This document shows positions 24,301 through 36,570 of a DNA stretch of 64,000 nucleotides, in pieces; within the stretch, counting starts at the first letter, position 1, and every line of letters starts with the position of its first letter. The translations under genes and the position numbers were made by a program. Source of the DNA: Erigeron canadensis (Eukaryota > Streptophyta > Magnoliopsida > Asterales > Asteraceae); contig NC_057767.1 of the NCBI RefSeq assembly GCF_010389155.1, positions 186,001 to 250,000 of the forward strand. The letters are read 5' to 3'. The notes beneath the pieces were generated by a model that searched no databases, was not told the origin of the DNA, and saw nothing but the letters and a program-made list of their open reading frames with translations.

Positions 24301-26867
24301 CATTTTTGTTTTAGTTCTATTTTTCAGATTTACGGGTTTGACCTTGTATATGGGGCTGAATTGACATGCTACTAGTATGCCAAGAAAGCTTTAGTTTATA
24401 CATAGCAAATCATATCTTTTATTTTTGATTTCATTTCTGTGATTGTTCATACAAATTGGTCAAATTCCGCCATTTCTTCATCGTTATTCAGATAGTAGAC
24501 TATTTAAAATGTCATTTCTGTTGAATCTGCAGGTATTGCTGCGCAGATTTCAGATAACCCTCAATATGTCTTTGGATGGAGTTCTAGATGTTTTGAATTC
24601 CAAGAATGACTGATGCCGGTCCTTTGAATTTAATTGATGATTGTGATAGTGATATAGATGATGGATTGATAAACAAACACGAGTCAAGTCAAGTTATGAT
24701 CTGCCAGGAGCGGTGGCTAACCGGGAAGGCCTATAGTTAGAACAAGTGCATAAGAATTGCACCTACGGCGAAGTTGGTCAGCTGCAACAACAGAAGGGGT
24801 TTTGGTTTACTCAATGGATGATAATTTATATTTGATCCCACAGATCTTGACATAGATGTTACGCCAGAGGTAAGAAAATTTGATTAATGTATCAGTTTAT
24901 GAGTAAACGTTGCATTTTACACTGATTTGTTTAAACTAAACAGATTCTGGTTCCTAGTTACCTAGTTACCTTTCTAACACATTCATTCCTGTTCTACATT
25001 AGTCTCTTATCAAGAAGAATAGCCATTCTGATAGCTTTCTATTCTTTTAATTTTTGAAACAATGATAATTGTGTATTATTCAAACAACTGAACATCTGAT
25101 CTTTCCAACTTCAGACAGAGACATGCAAAAACTACTTTCGACAGCCTATATATTGCAACTGATTATGTGGCCTGGCTGTTTAGTTTATGCCACTTTCAAT
25201 CATACAAAGCCCTACAAAAAATAGTTTATTTGATGGTGATGGACTCCACTAATGATAATTTCACCTTTTTTGACGCACAGGCAGTTGATGCAGCGCTTGG
25301 TGAAGATCAACCAAGCAGAGCTTTAATCTAAGTTTACGCTTAAATGATGACGGTTTAATCAAAAGTGTATCATTGCTGTTCCCCTGTAGACATAAAGCCT
25401 GTAGTTGCGTCAGTCCCTTTCAAATATCTAATAGATTGATTCAGGCTTTTGCTGAGATTTTGAAAATGCCCCCGTTTGGAATTTATTTTCGATGGTGCAG
25501 GTATCATATGCATACTCCATACTAGAGAGGTTGTAAATTAATTGTGCCTAGGGATCGCAAATAAACCCGTACCCCTATGGGGAAATCCAAAACCCGATGT
25601 TTTGGGCCGAGTTCGGGCCGGGTATACGGGTGGTTAGGACCGGTATGGGGATGATATTAATTTTTTTGCGGGTCCGGGACGGGGACGGTTTTAGATGAAA
25701 ACTCATATACCTGGCCCGTATACCCGAAACCGTCCGAACCGTTTACCGACCCCTTATATTACATTACATAATAAATATGATATATGTGTACGATTTGAAG
25801 TGTGTCTATTTGTTTTTTTTTCAAAAAAGAAGAATAGAAAATAAAAGGAAGACTTAATAAAAAGTGAGGGTTCATTTACTTATTTCTAATGTACTGTTGT
25901 TTATTCCTAAAACGGTTGATGTGCTCGATTCTAAATACAAACAATAAAATGTCCACCAAAATGAATGACAAAGAGTTGTAAGGGCCTGCTGGCCTGTGAG
26001 TCGCACACTCGCCGGATACACAACAGAAGAGATAGGATATAAAATAATAAAAATAATAACGGATCCCTGTTATACCGCGGGAAACCCGTTACCCGACAGT
26101 TAATTACTAAAGACGGGGGGGCGTTAAGTCTGGTCCAGGATTACTAAAACCGACCCATACCCGGCTCGTTGTAATCCAGAGGGGGGTGTGCAATGGGTCA
26201 AGATGGGTTGACCTGAATCATTTGTTGCTCTTTCTTTGAAAATATTTCAGTTAAGTTTTATTAAATATCATTACAGAAAATCTTTAGTAATAAACTACAT
26301 ATTCGAATCTAGTGATTAACGATCTACTTTGGGCAAATATAATCCCTTCTGTTTTCAGCTTCTGGTTTTTATATACCAACTAAATCAGATATAAAATGTT
26401 AACCGGTGTGTTGGGTAATAGGTCAGAATTAATACTTTTTGGTATGGGTCATAATGAACCGAGTTTAGGTGCATTGAAAAGCACTTGTTATCGGATGAAT
26501 AAAATTATCTTTGGAGACTATCAACTTGTTCTATACTCCTATTAGCTATTATTTCTGTGACCAGTAAGAAGAAGAAAACACAACTTAAATTGACAAGTGA
26601 ATGAGTTGAAAAAACAGTTTATTACATTACTATACTCTCTAGTTGGTTTCAGATTCGTTTGATATAAACTACAAAATATGTAATCACTTTGCTTTACAGG
26701 AGCGTGTCCAAATGCCATGGTCACTCGATTCAGCAAAAGCGCGGAATCTGCTCTTCTCTCAAATCATTGCAGAAGGCAATTACAAGGTACATCAAGATTT
26801 AGGTGACACATGTTCTTCGAATGAGTATATGCTTCGATATCTATGCTCCACAAGCTCCAAGCCATGA
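21318..26867 (+). pseudogene. PWP2 (UTP1) WD40 gene, 5'-truncated and frame-broken
   Basis: PWP2 is a WD40 scaffold of the nucleolar small-subunit processome needed for early 18S rRNA maturation. Exon-like blocks with GT-AG borders: about 21318-21610, 21997-22248, 22327-22417, 23031-23400, 24533-24869, 25281-25500 and 26700-26867. They encode a recognisable run from GVFGLYQMPDFVCIHLLSIS through WD40 repeats (SASLDGTVRAWD, SSSWDKTVWLWD) to the C-terminal CSSNEYMLRYLCSTSSKP and a stop. Roughly the N-terminal third (several WD40 repeats) is absent upstream. Most blocks contain 1-2-base losses (near 21511, 22379, 22409, 23291, 24605, 24680-24830, 25325). The 21997-22248 block is intact. Kept introns mean a genomic duplicate, not a retrocopy. 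Because the breaks are deletions near an assembly gap, sequence error is possible, but the missing 5' part argues for a pseudogene. Confidence 0.8.
25530..26240. repeat. Transposon-like insertion in the last PWP2 intron
   Basis: Inside the 1.2 kb last intron is a stretch dense in ACCCG/CGGGT motifs (left ggatcgcaaataaacccgtacccc, right around 26080-26210 with acccgttacccg and gacccatacccggctcg). Such mirrored motifs are typical of non-autonomous hAT-like elements. Exact ends and target duplication were not found. Confidence 0.3.
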
Positions 26868-28164
26868 TAACGTATCTACAATGTATGTTATAGTATTTGC
26901 AGGAAGCTTGCAAAGAGTTGGCTCATTACGTTTGAGATGTCAATTTGTTAGAAATGTGTGTAGGTTATAGGATATAATAGTAATTAAGGCAGGATTTTGT
27001 GGTTTTTCGTTTAAAACTACGCCATGGCCTATTTGTTACAAACATTCTTAGATCATCTCATATAAGGTTCTATGTTGTAAGCATTTTCCTATTTATCAGT
27101 TATCACAAAATTAACTCTTGCTGTGAATACATTGATTAAATTGAATGTGTTATTTAGTCTTTTAGATGTGATAGAGCTAATTATTATGTTTGAATTTTCT
27201 CTTTAATGAGAAATAATAGGGAAGCCTAAAATAAAAGTCCTAAAAAATTGACCTACGCATATATAGCTTACACCTCGCAAAATGATTTTAAGTGCAAATT
27301 CTTTTACCTGAATTCCTATATAGACCCTAATAGAAAGTCTTTAGTATTTACTGTATTTTTGAAACGGTATTATTCTATAAGGGTGTTTTGTCAAACAAGT
27401 TTTTGAAAAACAAAATTTATAAAACCAGGTCAAACCGGTATTTGAAATACGGTTTCAAATTTTGGGCTCGAAAACGGTATTTGAAATACCGGTTTCAGAA
27501 AAAGGACATTGAAACCGGTATTCAATCAATTACCGGTTTCAGACTTTGTACCATCTTTTGCAGAGCAACAGTTTAAACAGTGAGCATGCAGGCTGGGATT
27601 ATGACTTGATGTGAACTACACACTGGTTTCCTATTACCGGGTTCACGTGGAAAAAGTACATCAAACCTTTATCATCAAAATTTGTTACAAATGCAATGAC
27701 AGGGATATCCAATCAATTGTCTCCTAAATCTGTCAACATAATATTTCTAGAGAACTTAAGGAGGAGTAGCAGCAGGTAGAAGAGAAGCACAAACACCAAG
27801 TGGAATATTTCTACAATACGTACTTTGTATATCTGGCGATTCAAATCGAAATGACCTTGATGAACCATGGTTATGCCCTGCCCATAAATTTGTAATTACT
27901 TTATACTTTCAGCTTATTTGACTTTGCATGCTATGAAGTCACTCCATGAATGCAACTAGGTATTTAGTACTCGTATTGTTACCGAATGGGGACAAATGCA
28001 ATAGGTAAGTATAATATTTTAGTATTTTACTACTATATATCTGATATTAGAGAGATACAAGTAAAATATTTAAAATACTACAAATTCAAATAAATTCCAA
28101 CGAATATAAATAGTTTATCAAAATTTGTTACAAATGCCTAAAGCAATAGAATTATATATATAGT
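26868..28164. other. Intergenic DNA with palindromic ACCGGT repeats
   Basis: No gene is seen. At about 27430-27545 a near-palindromic unit around ACCGGTATTTGAAATACCGGT recurs three times with variation. The right end runs into the assembly gap. It does not match the copia LTR, so the LTR boundary must lie in the gap. Confidence 0.45.
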
Positions 28165-28264
28165 NNNNNNNNNNNNNNNNNNNNNNNNNNNNNNNNNNNN
28201 NNNNNNNNNNNNNNNNNNNNNNNNNNNNNNNNNNNNNNNNNNNNNNNNNNNNNNNNNNNNNNNN
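28165..28264. other. Assembly gap of 100 N
   Basis: Exactly 100 N, a conventional placeholder length. It lies within the left LTR of the copia element. Compared with the right LTR, about 680 bases of LTR are missing here. Confidence 0.95.
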
Positions 28265-28544
28265 ATCATGTAAAGCTTTGTAAAGCATTTACACTGGAGG
28301 ATTCTCCAGTTTTGATCTGGTAGATTGTCAACTGGGCTTCGCTGCCATTGCCAATCTCTATTTTCCATTTGTTGTCTTTGACTTCAACTGGAAGGTCTTC
28401 AGATTCTAGTCGTCTGATCTCAACTGGAGAAGTCATCAGTTGCTAACCTGTACAATGCAACTGGACTTCTAATATTTCGGACAATTCCTCATGCTCTCCA
28501 GATGTCACTGGAGAGCTCCAGTTTAGTTAAAACTGGACCTAACA
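28265..28544 (-). repeat. 3' LTR of the copia element (U3 part, gap-truncated)
   Basis: On the minus strand it begins TGTTAGGTCCAGTTTT, directly after the polypurine tract. It matches 39716-40000 of the right LTR almost base for base. The differences I see are only missing bases here (at about 28281, 28305-28306, 28425 and 28446). The remaining LTR lies in the N gap. Confidence 0.9.
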
Positions 28545-28554
28545 AATTCCCCCT
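28545..28554 (-). other. Polypurine tract of the copia element
   Basis: Minus-strand AGGGGGAATT immediately before the LTR start TGTTAG. Confidence 0.8.
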
Positions 28555-28799
28555 AATTGTCCTGAATATTGTCAAGTATTTTCAAACTTGTTTCTATACA
28601 AGTTAAGTTTGAAATACTTGAATTTGATAAGACCTATTAAGTTTCCAAACATTTTTATAGATCATCAAATGTCTTGGATTTGTTTAAGTGTTGTAGATCT
28701 TATCAGATATCTTACTTGTAGTTACAATCTGGCAACTTGTATATACACAATTCAAATAAATTACAAGAGTACACAAAATTACAAGCAGATAATAGTTAA

Positions 28800-31700
28800 G
28801 GAAAACTTAAACAATGGCCCTTCGCCAGTTTTCCTTCTCTTTGAGACTGATGAAATCGCTGAGTATCCTCAGGATCAAGGCCTAATCTTTCTTCATGTTT
28901 TCCTTGAACTTGATGAGATTTTGCAATACATACTCCCAGCCTCTTTCAACTTTATTCTCCTCTGCCTCCCCTCCAACACCTCAACATCTCAACATGCTCG
29001 GAATGACCATACTGATTGACATCCGGGTTCTCAGTAGTCCTTTTAGGTCCACCAAAGTATTGTACCTCAACAACAAATGCTTGGCACCAGCTTATTGAAC
29101 CTTAACATCAGTAATCCTGCCTCTATTGTGCCTTCGACGCTGTACATCTGACAAATATGTGCGAGCTTCAGATTCATTTGTCAGTTTGATTTTGCTCGTG
29201 CTCAGCTTTTGTGTAGCAGCTCGATATCATCTGTTGTGGGTTCACATGGTTCTACCCAAGTCCTCAGATTGCATCTCTTGGTAAGGCCTTTTGTTTTCTT
29301 CCTTTGGACTTGGGTGGATTCAACACTTGGTGACCGCCTTCTTGACCTGCTCAGTTCTCTTGAGAATCCCTTCAGATCTGATCTCTCTGGCCTTTTCCAC
29401 CGATACATTCAAACACTTTGCATCCAGTTCAGCCTCATCATCCTGGTAGTGTTTGTCCATTTCCACTTCAAGCATCTCCTTCAGTGCATTGACTATTCTT
29501 TATCTTCTTGATCTTCTTGTATTCAACAGTGTCAAGCCAGGAGTTGAGCATCAGTGATATCAACAGAGGGTTGGAAGATTTTTTCTTGATTCAAACTGGT
29601 TTGCCTTCATTTGTTTCTTCCCTTCCTTGACCAGGTATCCCACTCTTGCTAATTTCTGGCTCTCGCTTTCAGTAACTGGAGGCAACAATCGACATTGCCA
29701 GTTTCCAACATTGGTGCATCGGTGGCTGGTTCCAAAGATTCATCAGCAATGGCCTTTCCCTTGTCACACTCCCTACCACCACATCATCAAACACCTCAAA
29801 CCCTTGCTCACCAGCCTCAGTACTGGTAGCCATCACAATCTCCTTCCCTTTACTTGAAGTCTTCACAAGAGTGTGAGGGGCATGTACCGACCTTTCCCCT
29901 TGGCAGCATCTAGTCCCTGCCTGATGGCTTCAAAATCAGCATGACTAGAGGGCAGCGATCTAGAGGCTGCCATGATTGCATTGTCTTACACTCTTTGAAG
30001 ACTCCACAAAGCATGCGAACTGTCCTCCAAAGATGATTTATCTCTTGAGATTGAGTCATTACATTTCCACTTGTCTGCTCTTGACTCTTTAAAATTTGTT
30101 TGAGAATGGAGAGATCATCTGAAGAGAGCCCAGTTGCAGGGACTTCCTGAGCACTGTCAGGCTCAACCGCCCTTCCTTTGCCAACTTCAGTGGTCAGATC
30201 AGATATGGCAGTTGAATGTTCAGACACTTTGCTAGCCAGCGTATCCAGACTGCACCTCAACCGATCAATCTCAGATGTTATTGGAGTGAGATCGACCTGG
30301 GGCACTGCAATCTTGGTGATCTCAGATATCACCTTTTCTATCAAGTTACTCTCACTGGCAGCCAAAGTTTCTTCGATCTTGAGACCCACTGAAGAGGCCA
30401 ACCGACTCCCAAGCTCTGTCACATCTAGGCCAGGTTTGCTACACAGCTCTTGCACCTGCCTTTCCAGATTCTTAATATCAACCTCTGAAGATCTGACAGT
30501 ATTGTTCAGCAGGTTGGATATTGAGGATGTGACTCCAGATTGAGTCAGTGCGAATGCCTCCCTTAAAGATATTGCCAATTGATTGGAGGATTCCACTAAC
30601 TCGTTCAGCTTGCCAAACACCAAGTCCTCATTAGCAGAGAACTTGTTAATCCCCAGGTCAACCACTTTAATATTTTGCAGATGATCCTTGTGGTACCTGG
30701 AGAGGGACTTGGTGTTCTTCTCCAGTGTCTTTTGAATCTCTTCCACCCTCGCAAGAAGGTTCGAGAGATCGGTTTGAAAGACACGAACTGGCTGTCCAAT
30801 GACGGAGGAGAAGGTGTCACTGGACCAGCTGAAAAAGCTACAGGTGCAACTGGACGAGGTATGACAATATCTGGTTCTCCAGTTGCAGTAGCATCAGTAG
30901 AGAGAAGAGGAGGTTGTAGAAATGAAAGGAAGAGATTCAATGTGGCGTTCATGCTGAGAATGCTCAGGTGTGAACGACGGCGACGGTGGGGTTAGGATGT
31001 GTCTATTTCTAGGCACACCCATAGAAGAAGGTGATTGGCGAGAGGTGAATATTGGAGGTATTTCTAAGCTTTGTACATGAGTTGGGGAAACTGAAACATG
31101 TGGTTCTTGGGGTTGACCAAGGAGAGAAGGGAGCTGATCAAGTATAGTCGCATCAGCCATCTCCTGGTCAGATTCTGTCTCAGATGAGTCCGAAGACTCA
31201 AGCTGAAACACACCCTCATTTATGCCAAGATCCATAAATGTTGGGGGTGGCTGAACAAGTTGTTCAGACTCCTGATGACCAGTTTGAGTTGCCTCAATGG
31301 TATCATCAGTTTGAGGATCCGTTGCCGAAGCATCTTCTCCCTGGACAGAGGTGACTGGTGCCTCAACCACAACTGCTCTATCCTCAGTTGCAATATCATC
31401 GGCAGCGGCTTCAGAGACCACTATCACAGATTGTGACTGGTCAGGTGCAGCAAGTCCAGATCTTGATCTCCTGCTTTTAGAGGATCTTCTTGCTTTAGGA
31501 ACTGCCTGGACTCCTGCTTCTGCCACAGTTACAACTTCAGTAGACGAACCGGTGGGTCCCTCATTATTTTGAGGCCCGCCCAGTTGCCTTTCTGATTCAC
31601 CAGATTGTGGTGCATCAGTTTTAGAGAATGCAAAAATCATTCTCGGGGACATCTGGACTTCATCAGAAGTGGACACCAGGTTGTCCAGATTCCTCAACAG

Positions 31701-32512
31701 TTCTGGCACAGAGAACGAGGATTGCGTGTTGTTGTACTCGTCTCTGCCCAGAATCTGAATAAAACAAAGGGACAGAAACCTTGAAAAGGGAACACAAGGA
31801 CCCCTGTTACCCTTTAACTTGAATACCAGGCTTCTGAACAAAATGCCTGCAAAATCCACCCTCAGCCCATTCCAAAGGCAGTACGCCATTTCTGCCTGGA
31901 AGGAGTTTATCTGGTCCAATCCACCAGAACTCCCTCCCAAACTTTCCACCAAGTGGACCATAAAGAACTTCCAGGATGGTGAAAGCCCTTCATTGTAATG
32001 GACCCCTTGGTCTTCAACACATCCCCCTCCACCATCTCCTTATTTCCCATATCAAGGAAGACCTGGCGGAAATTGATATTGGAGGAAATCACCACTGGAG
32101 TTTCATTATGTCTCCAGTAGTTGAGGTTAAGGGCTTCCCTCAACGTTCCAGTGGTGATGGTACACGGGACTGACCCATCCTTTAGAGAAAAGGAGATGGA
32201 TGAGCAGTCCTCAGAAAGAGAGGCAGTGTACCAGAACTCACACAAGTAATCATGGAATAGCTTGTGTGGATTCAAAGAGAAGGCATCGCTGAGGGGAGAA
32301 ATCCGAAGAAAGGATTGGATTCTCCCGATAAGAGAGTCAGCGGCCTGGAGCCCTTGAAGAGATGCCATTGGATTATTTGGATTTAGTTTAATAAGCTTAG
32401 AGCTTATGGGAGCACCAGTGGCACGATTAACATTTTGTGATGGAATGTACTCAGCAGTGAGTAGATTCACATCACGAGAACGAGATGAAGAAGAAGAAGA
32501 TTTAGGAGCCAT
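28800..32512 (-). pseudogene. Envelope-like extra ORF region of SIRE-type copia, frame-broken
   Basis: SIRE/Maximus copia elements carry an extra reading frame between pol and the 3' LTR, often called envelope-like though its function is unproven. Here the first frame starts MAPKSSSSSSRSRDVN at 32512 and runs to 31907. Coding-like sequence then continues in other frames over 31961-30894 (an acidic Ser/Pro/Gln-rich middle) and 30746-29910 (a long heptad-type stretch rich in Leu, Ser and Glu, likely coiled coil). Further basic/acidic pieces reach about 28800. No clear signal peptide or membrane anchor remains in the pieces read. The breaks look like small indels in one continuous ancestral frame. 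Antisense frames here are shadows. Confidence 0.6.
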
Positions 32513-33208
32513 TTGTGAATTTAGATTTAGGGTTTTGGACTTAAAGAAGAAAGAGAAAAGGATCTCGAATTGTGAATGATTGAAAGAGTAAATGAAGGAA
32601 TTTTGAGAGAAGTAAATGAGACGGATATATTGGTGGGGGGTATATATAGGCAGTAAAAATATTGCCAAATATATACGAAAAGATATTTTAGTCTCCAAAA
32701 GTTTGAAATAATTTGTAAAAAGTTATTTTCCAAAATTTTGAGAATTCAAAAATATTTAATACTTCCCATCAAGCATTTAATGCTACGACGGCTGGTATTC
32801 ACATTTACCCACTAACTTCACCAATACCCATAAAAAGTGCAGTACATTTCGGCAAAAGTCTTGACACGTAAGACATGTCAGGTGACGTTCGTGAGTGCGA
32901 GGTTAGTACTCGAGTAACATCACGTGTCACAAGTATCCACCAAGTAAAACACAACGTTATGAAATCTGGCTGACCACCATTTTGAGACAAGACCAAACTA
33001 GCAACCAAAAGAAAATTTAGATGCCAGTTTCAACTGATGACCTTCAGTTGCATTTTTCAATAATTTATTTGAAAAATATTTTGAGTCTTTTTCCCCCTAA
33101 AAATGTGATCCATTTGATCAATGACTAGTCTTTGAGTACATCAAGGCGTTCAATCTCCAACCAATCAAGGATCACCTGGACCATCCTCAACTGAAGGGCC
33201 TCTTCAGT
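32513..33208. other. Non-coding spacer between pol and the extra ORF
   Basis: About 700 bp inside the copia element. It is AT-rich near 32640-32760 and has no coding homology. In SIRE-type elements such a spacer may serve as the leader of the extra ORF. No promoter could be fixed. Confidence 0.45.
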
Positions 33209-36200
33209 TTAATGAGGATTTAACATACCCAGTTCACTGATGAGATGTTTAAAAGTCTTTTCATCAAGAGGTTTTGTAAAAACATCAGCTAACTGTTTAT
33301 CAGTGGGATGAAATGTATTTCAATATCTCCTTTCATAACATGATCACGAATGAAGTGATACCTGATATCAATATGCTTTGTCTTTGAGTGCATCACTGGG
33401 TGTGAGATATAGCAATAGCACTGGTGTTGTCACAAAAGATTGGGGTTCTTGTAAATTTCATGCCATAATCAAGTAACTGGTTTTTGATCCAGAGAATCTG
33501 GGCACAGCAACTGGCCGCAGAAATGTATTCTGCCTCAGCAGTAGACATTGAGACTGAAGTCTGCTTCTTACTTGTCCAACTCACCAGTTTTCCCCCTAGG
33601 AAATGACATCCACCAGTTGTGGATTTTCTATCAATCTTACAACCTGCATGATCTGAATCTGAATAACCCATTAGATCTAACCCTGAGCCTTTGGGATACC
33701 AAAGACCAAGGCTAGGGCACCCTTTCAGGTACCTGAAAATGCGTTTAACAGCATGCAAGTGTGATTCTTTTGGATTTGCCTGAAATCTGGCACATAAACA
33801 TGTTGCAAACATTATATCTGGTCGACTGGCAGTTAGATACATCAGTGAACCAACCATTCCACGATATTCTTTTTGGTCCACTGGTTTTCCATTTGGGTCA
33901 GAGTCCAAATTTAATGGAGCTGAAATAGGTGTGGTTTTTGATGGGATTGAATCAAATTTGTATTTTCTCAACAAATCTCTGACATATTTTTCTTGGTTAA
34001 TAAAAATACCATCCATGGTTTGTTTAATTTGTAAACCTAAGAAAAATGTTAATTCACCCATTAAACTCATCTCATATTCTTGAGACATAATTTTTGAAAA
34101 CCTTTTACACATTCCATCATCAGTTGACCCAAATATAATATCATCAACATAAATTTGTACCAGCAAGATATCACCTTTTTCTTTCAAGATGAACAAGGTA
34201 TTATCTATTGCACCTCTTTGAAAACCATTTTTGAGAAGATGTTTAGTTAGAGTATCATACCAGGCTCTTGGGGCTTGTCGAAGACCATATAAAGCTTTGT
34301 TCAGTCTATATACCCAATGTGGATGCTTTTCATTTATGAAGCCTGGAGTCTGCGTAACATACACTTCTTCTTCCAATGTGCCATTCAGAAACGCACTTTT
34401 TACATCCATCTGGAAAACCTTGAATTGTAAGTGAGCAGCATAAGCCAAGAAAATTCTGATGGCTTCAAGTCTTGCAACTGGAGCAAAAGTTTCATCGAAA
34501 TCAACACCTTCTGCCTGACAATAACCCTTGGCAACTAATCTAGCTTTGTTTCTGACAACGTTGCCATCTTCATCCATCTTGTTCCGGTAACCCACCTCGT
34601 TCCAATGGGTTCTCTCTTTAACCCTGGAGGACAAGGAACAAGCTCCCAAACATTGTTCCTTTCGAACTGGTTGAGTTCTTCTTGCATAGCTTCAACCCAG
34701 CTTGGATCTGCCATAGCCTCGTCAATCTTCTTCGGTTCAATTAGTGATAAGAAGGTGACGTTCAAGCATTGATCACTTGTGGCTCTTCTAGTCTGAACCC
34801 CACTATCTGGATTGCCAATAATCTGCTCAATGGGATGAGCAGCAGTCCATTTAGTGTATTGACTAGGTTGGTGTAATACAACATCAGTGCAAGACACCTG
34901 ACGATCTCCAACTGTTGCAGCAACAGGAGGAGAATCAGTCCAAACTACTTCAACTTCATCATTATTGTCAACTGAAGAGTTAACATGATTATCTTCAAAC
35001 AAAGGTATCTCTTGAAGAACTGGAGAAGCTTGTAGTGGTTCTGATGTTGTTGTGGCACGCACATCAGATCCAATTACCAGTTTTTCAGGTAGGTTAAAAC
35101 TGATAGAAGGATAGAATGAGGTGTCACAGAAGTTCTTCTTTACCTTAACTGGTTCCAAGACTTGGTGTTTGGAAACATTTTCTGGTGTACTAACTGATTG
35201 ATGAACCTGATCAGATACACCAAAATCAACTGGGACAACTGAAGATAAATCAAGGGTTGGTCTTTTGTTGATTGCTTCATTTGATTCATCGAACGTGACA
35301 TGAATTGTCTCATGTACCTTTTGGAGTCTATAATTATAAACTCTATAGGCTTTTCTAATATTTGAATACCCCACAAAGACACCTTCGTCAGCTTTTGCAT
35401 CGAATTTTCCCAACTGACTGGAATCGTTTAAAATGTAAACTGGACAGCCAAATACATGGAAATATCCAACATTTGGCTTACGATTCCTGAGGACTTCATA
35501 GGCAGTCTTCCTATGTCTCTTGACATAAACTGACCGGTTTTGGGTGTGACACGCAGTTGCTACAGCTTCAGCCCAAAAACAGGTGGGAAGACCAGATTCA
35601 GATAACATACTTCTGGCAGCTTCAATCAATGTGCGATTCTTCCTTTCAACCACACCATTTTGTTCTGGAGAACGAGCTGACGAGAAGTTTTGAGAAACGC
35701 CAGTGTCAGTGCAAAATGTCTCCAATTCTTTATTCATGAATTCTGTACCGTTATCACTTCGCAACTGACAAACTTTCTTGGTAAACTTGAGCTCAATTCG
35801 CTTGATGAGAGAGATAATTTCACCAGATGCATCACTCTTTGATCTGATAAATATCACCCAACAAAATCTGGTGTATTCATCGACCACAACCAAAGTGTAC
35901 CTTTTACCAGCTTTAGTTTGAACATTCACTGGACCAAAAAGGTCCATATGAAGCATGTGAAGAGGTTCAGTGATGCTGAAATTCTGTTTGGTCTTGAAAC
36001 TGGCTCTTTTCTTTTTGCCCATTTCACACCCTGGACATGGCTTCTCCCTTTTAAAGGAAAACAAAGGTATCCCATCAACTAGTTGCTTTCTTGACAACTT
36101 GTTAATGTTTTTGAAGTTAAGATGGGATAACCGTTTATGCCACAGCCAGTTGGTGTCCTCATCAACCTTGACATAGAAACAATGCTCTTTTGGAGTAGGC

Positions 36201-36570
36201 TCCATGTTCATGATGTACACATTCCCTTTTCTTGGTGCAATCATTACTACCTTCCAATCCTTGTTAAAAACAGTGCCTTGAGCAATGTCGAACAGTACCC
36301 TATATCCATCATCACAAAGTTGACTGACACTTATCAAGTTATATTTCAAACCATTTACAAATGCAACCTTAGTGAATTGAATCTGCCCATTGTCAACAAC
36401 ACCATATCCTTCAGTTTTCCCACTTCCATCATTACCAAATGTCACTGCAGGTCCATCACATGCAGTGAACTCTTCCAGCAGGGGCTTACATCCGGTCATA
36501 GTCCGGCCAGCTGCGCTGTCCAGATACCAAATATTTTTGTTTCGATCGCCCTGCACACCCAAGTTAGTGA
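33209..36570 (-). pseudogene. Ty1/copia pol (PR-IN-RT-RH), frame-broken
   Basis: Copia order is clear. Protease-like WYLDSAAGRTMTG comes first, then a GAG-pre-integrase His/Cys motif (HKRLSHLNF...CPGCEMGK). The integrase core has HMDLFGPV (about 201), RSDNGTEF (about 269) and SPEQNGVVERKNR (about 300). Reverse transcriptase has [10 protein letters not shown] and RNase H has [11 protein letters not shown]. Frame 1 (36562-34535) and frame 2 (34649-33393) overlap near 34590, where [12 protein letters not shown] homology switches frame. RNase H homology continues past the stop at 33393 after another one-base loss, and again near 33315, ending at about 33209 (LISELGMLNP). The protease has Asp-Ser-Ala where the active site normally reads Asp-Ser-Gly. 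Frame breaks make it inactive as written unless they are assembly errors. Confidence 0.85.

Noticed and set aside
29209..31572. Plus-strand frames within the copia extra region
   Set aside because: Low-complexity shadows of the minus-strand coding region; the element is oriented on the minus strand by its primer site and LTRs.
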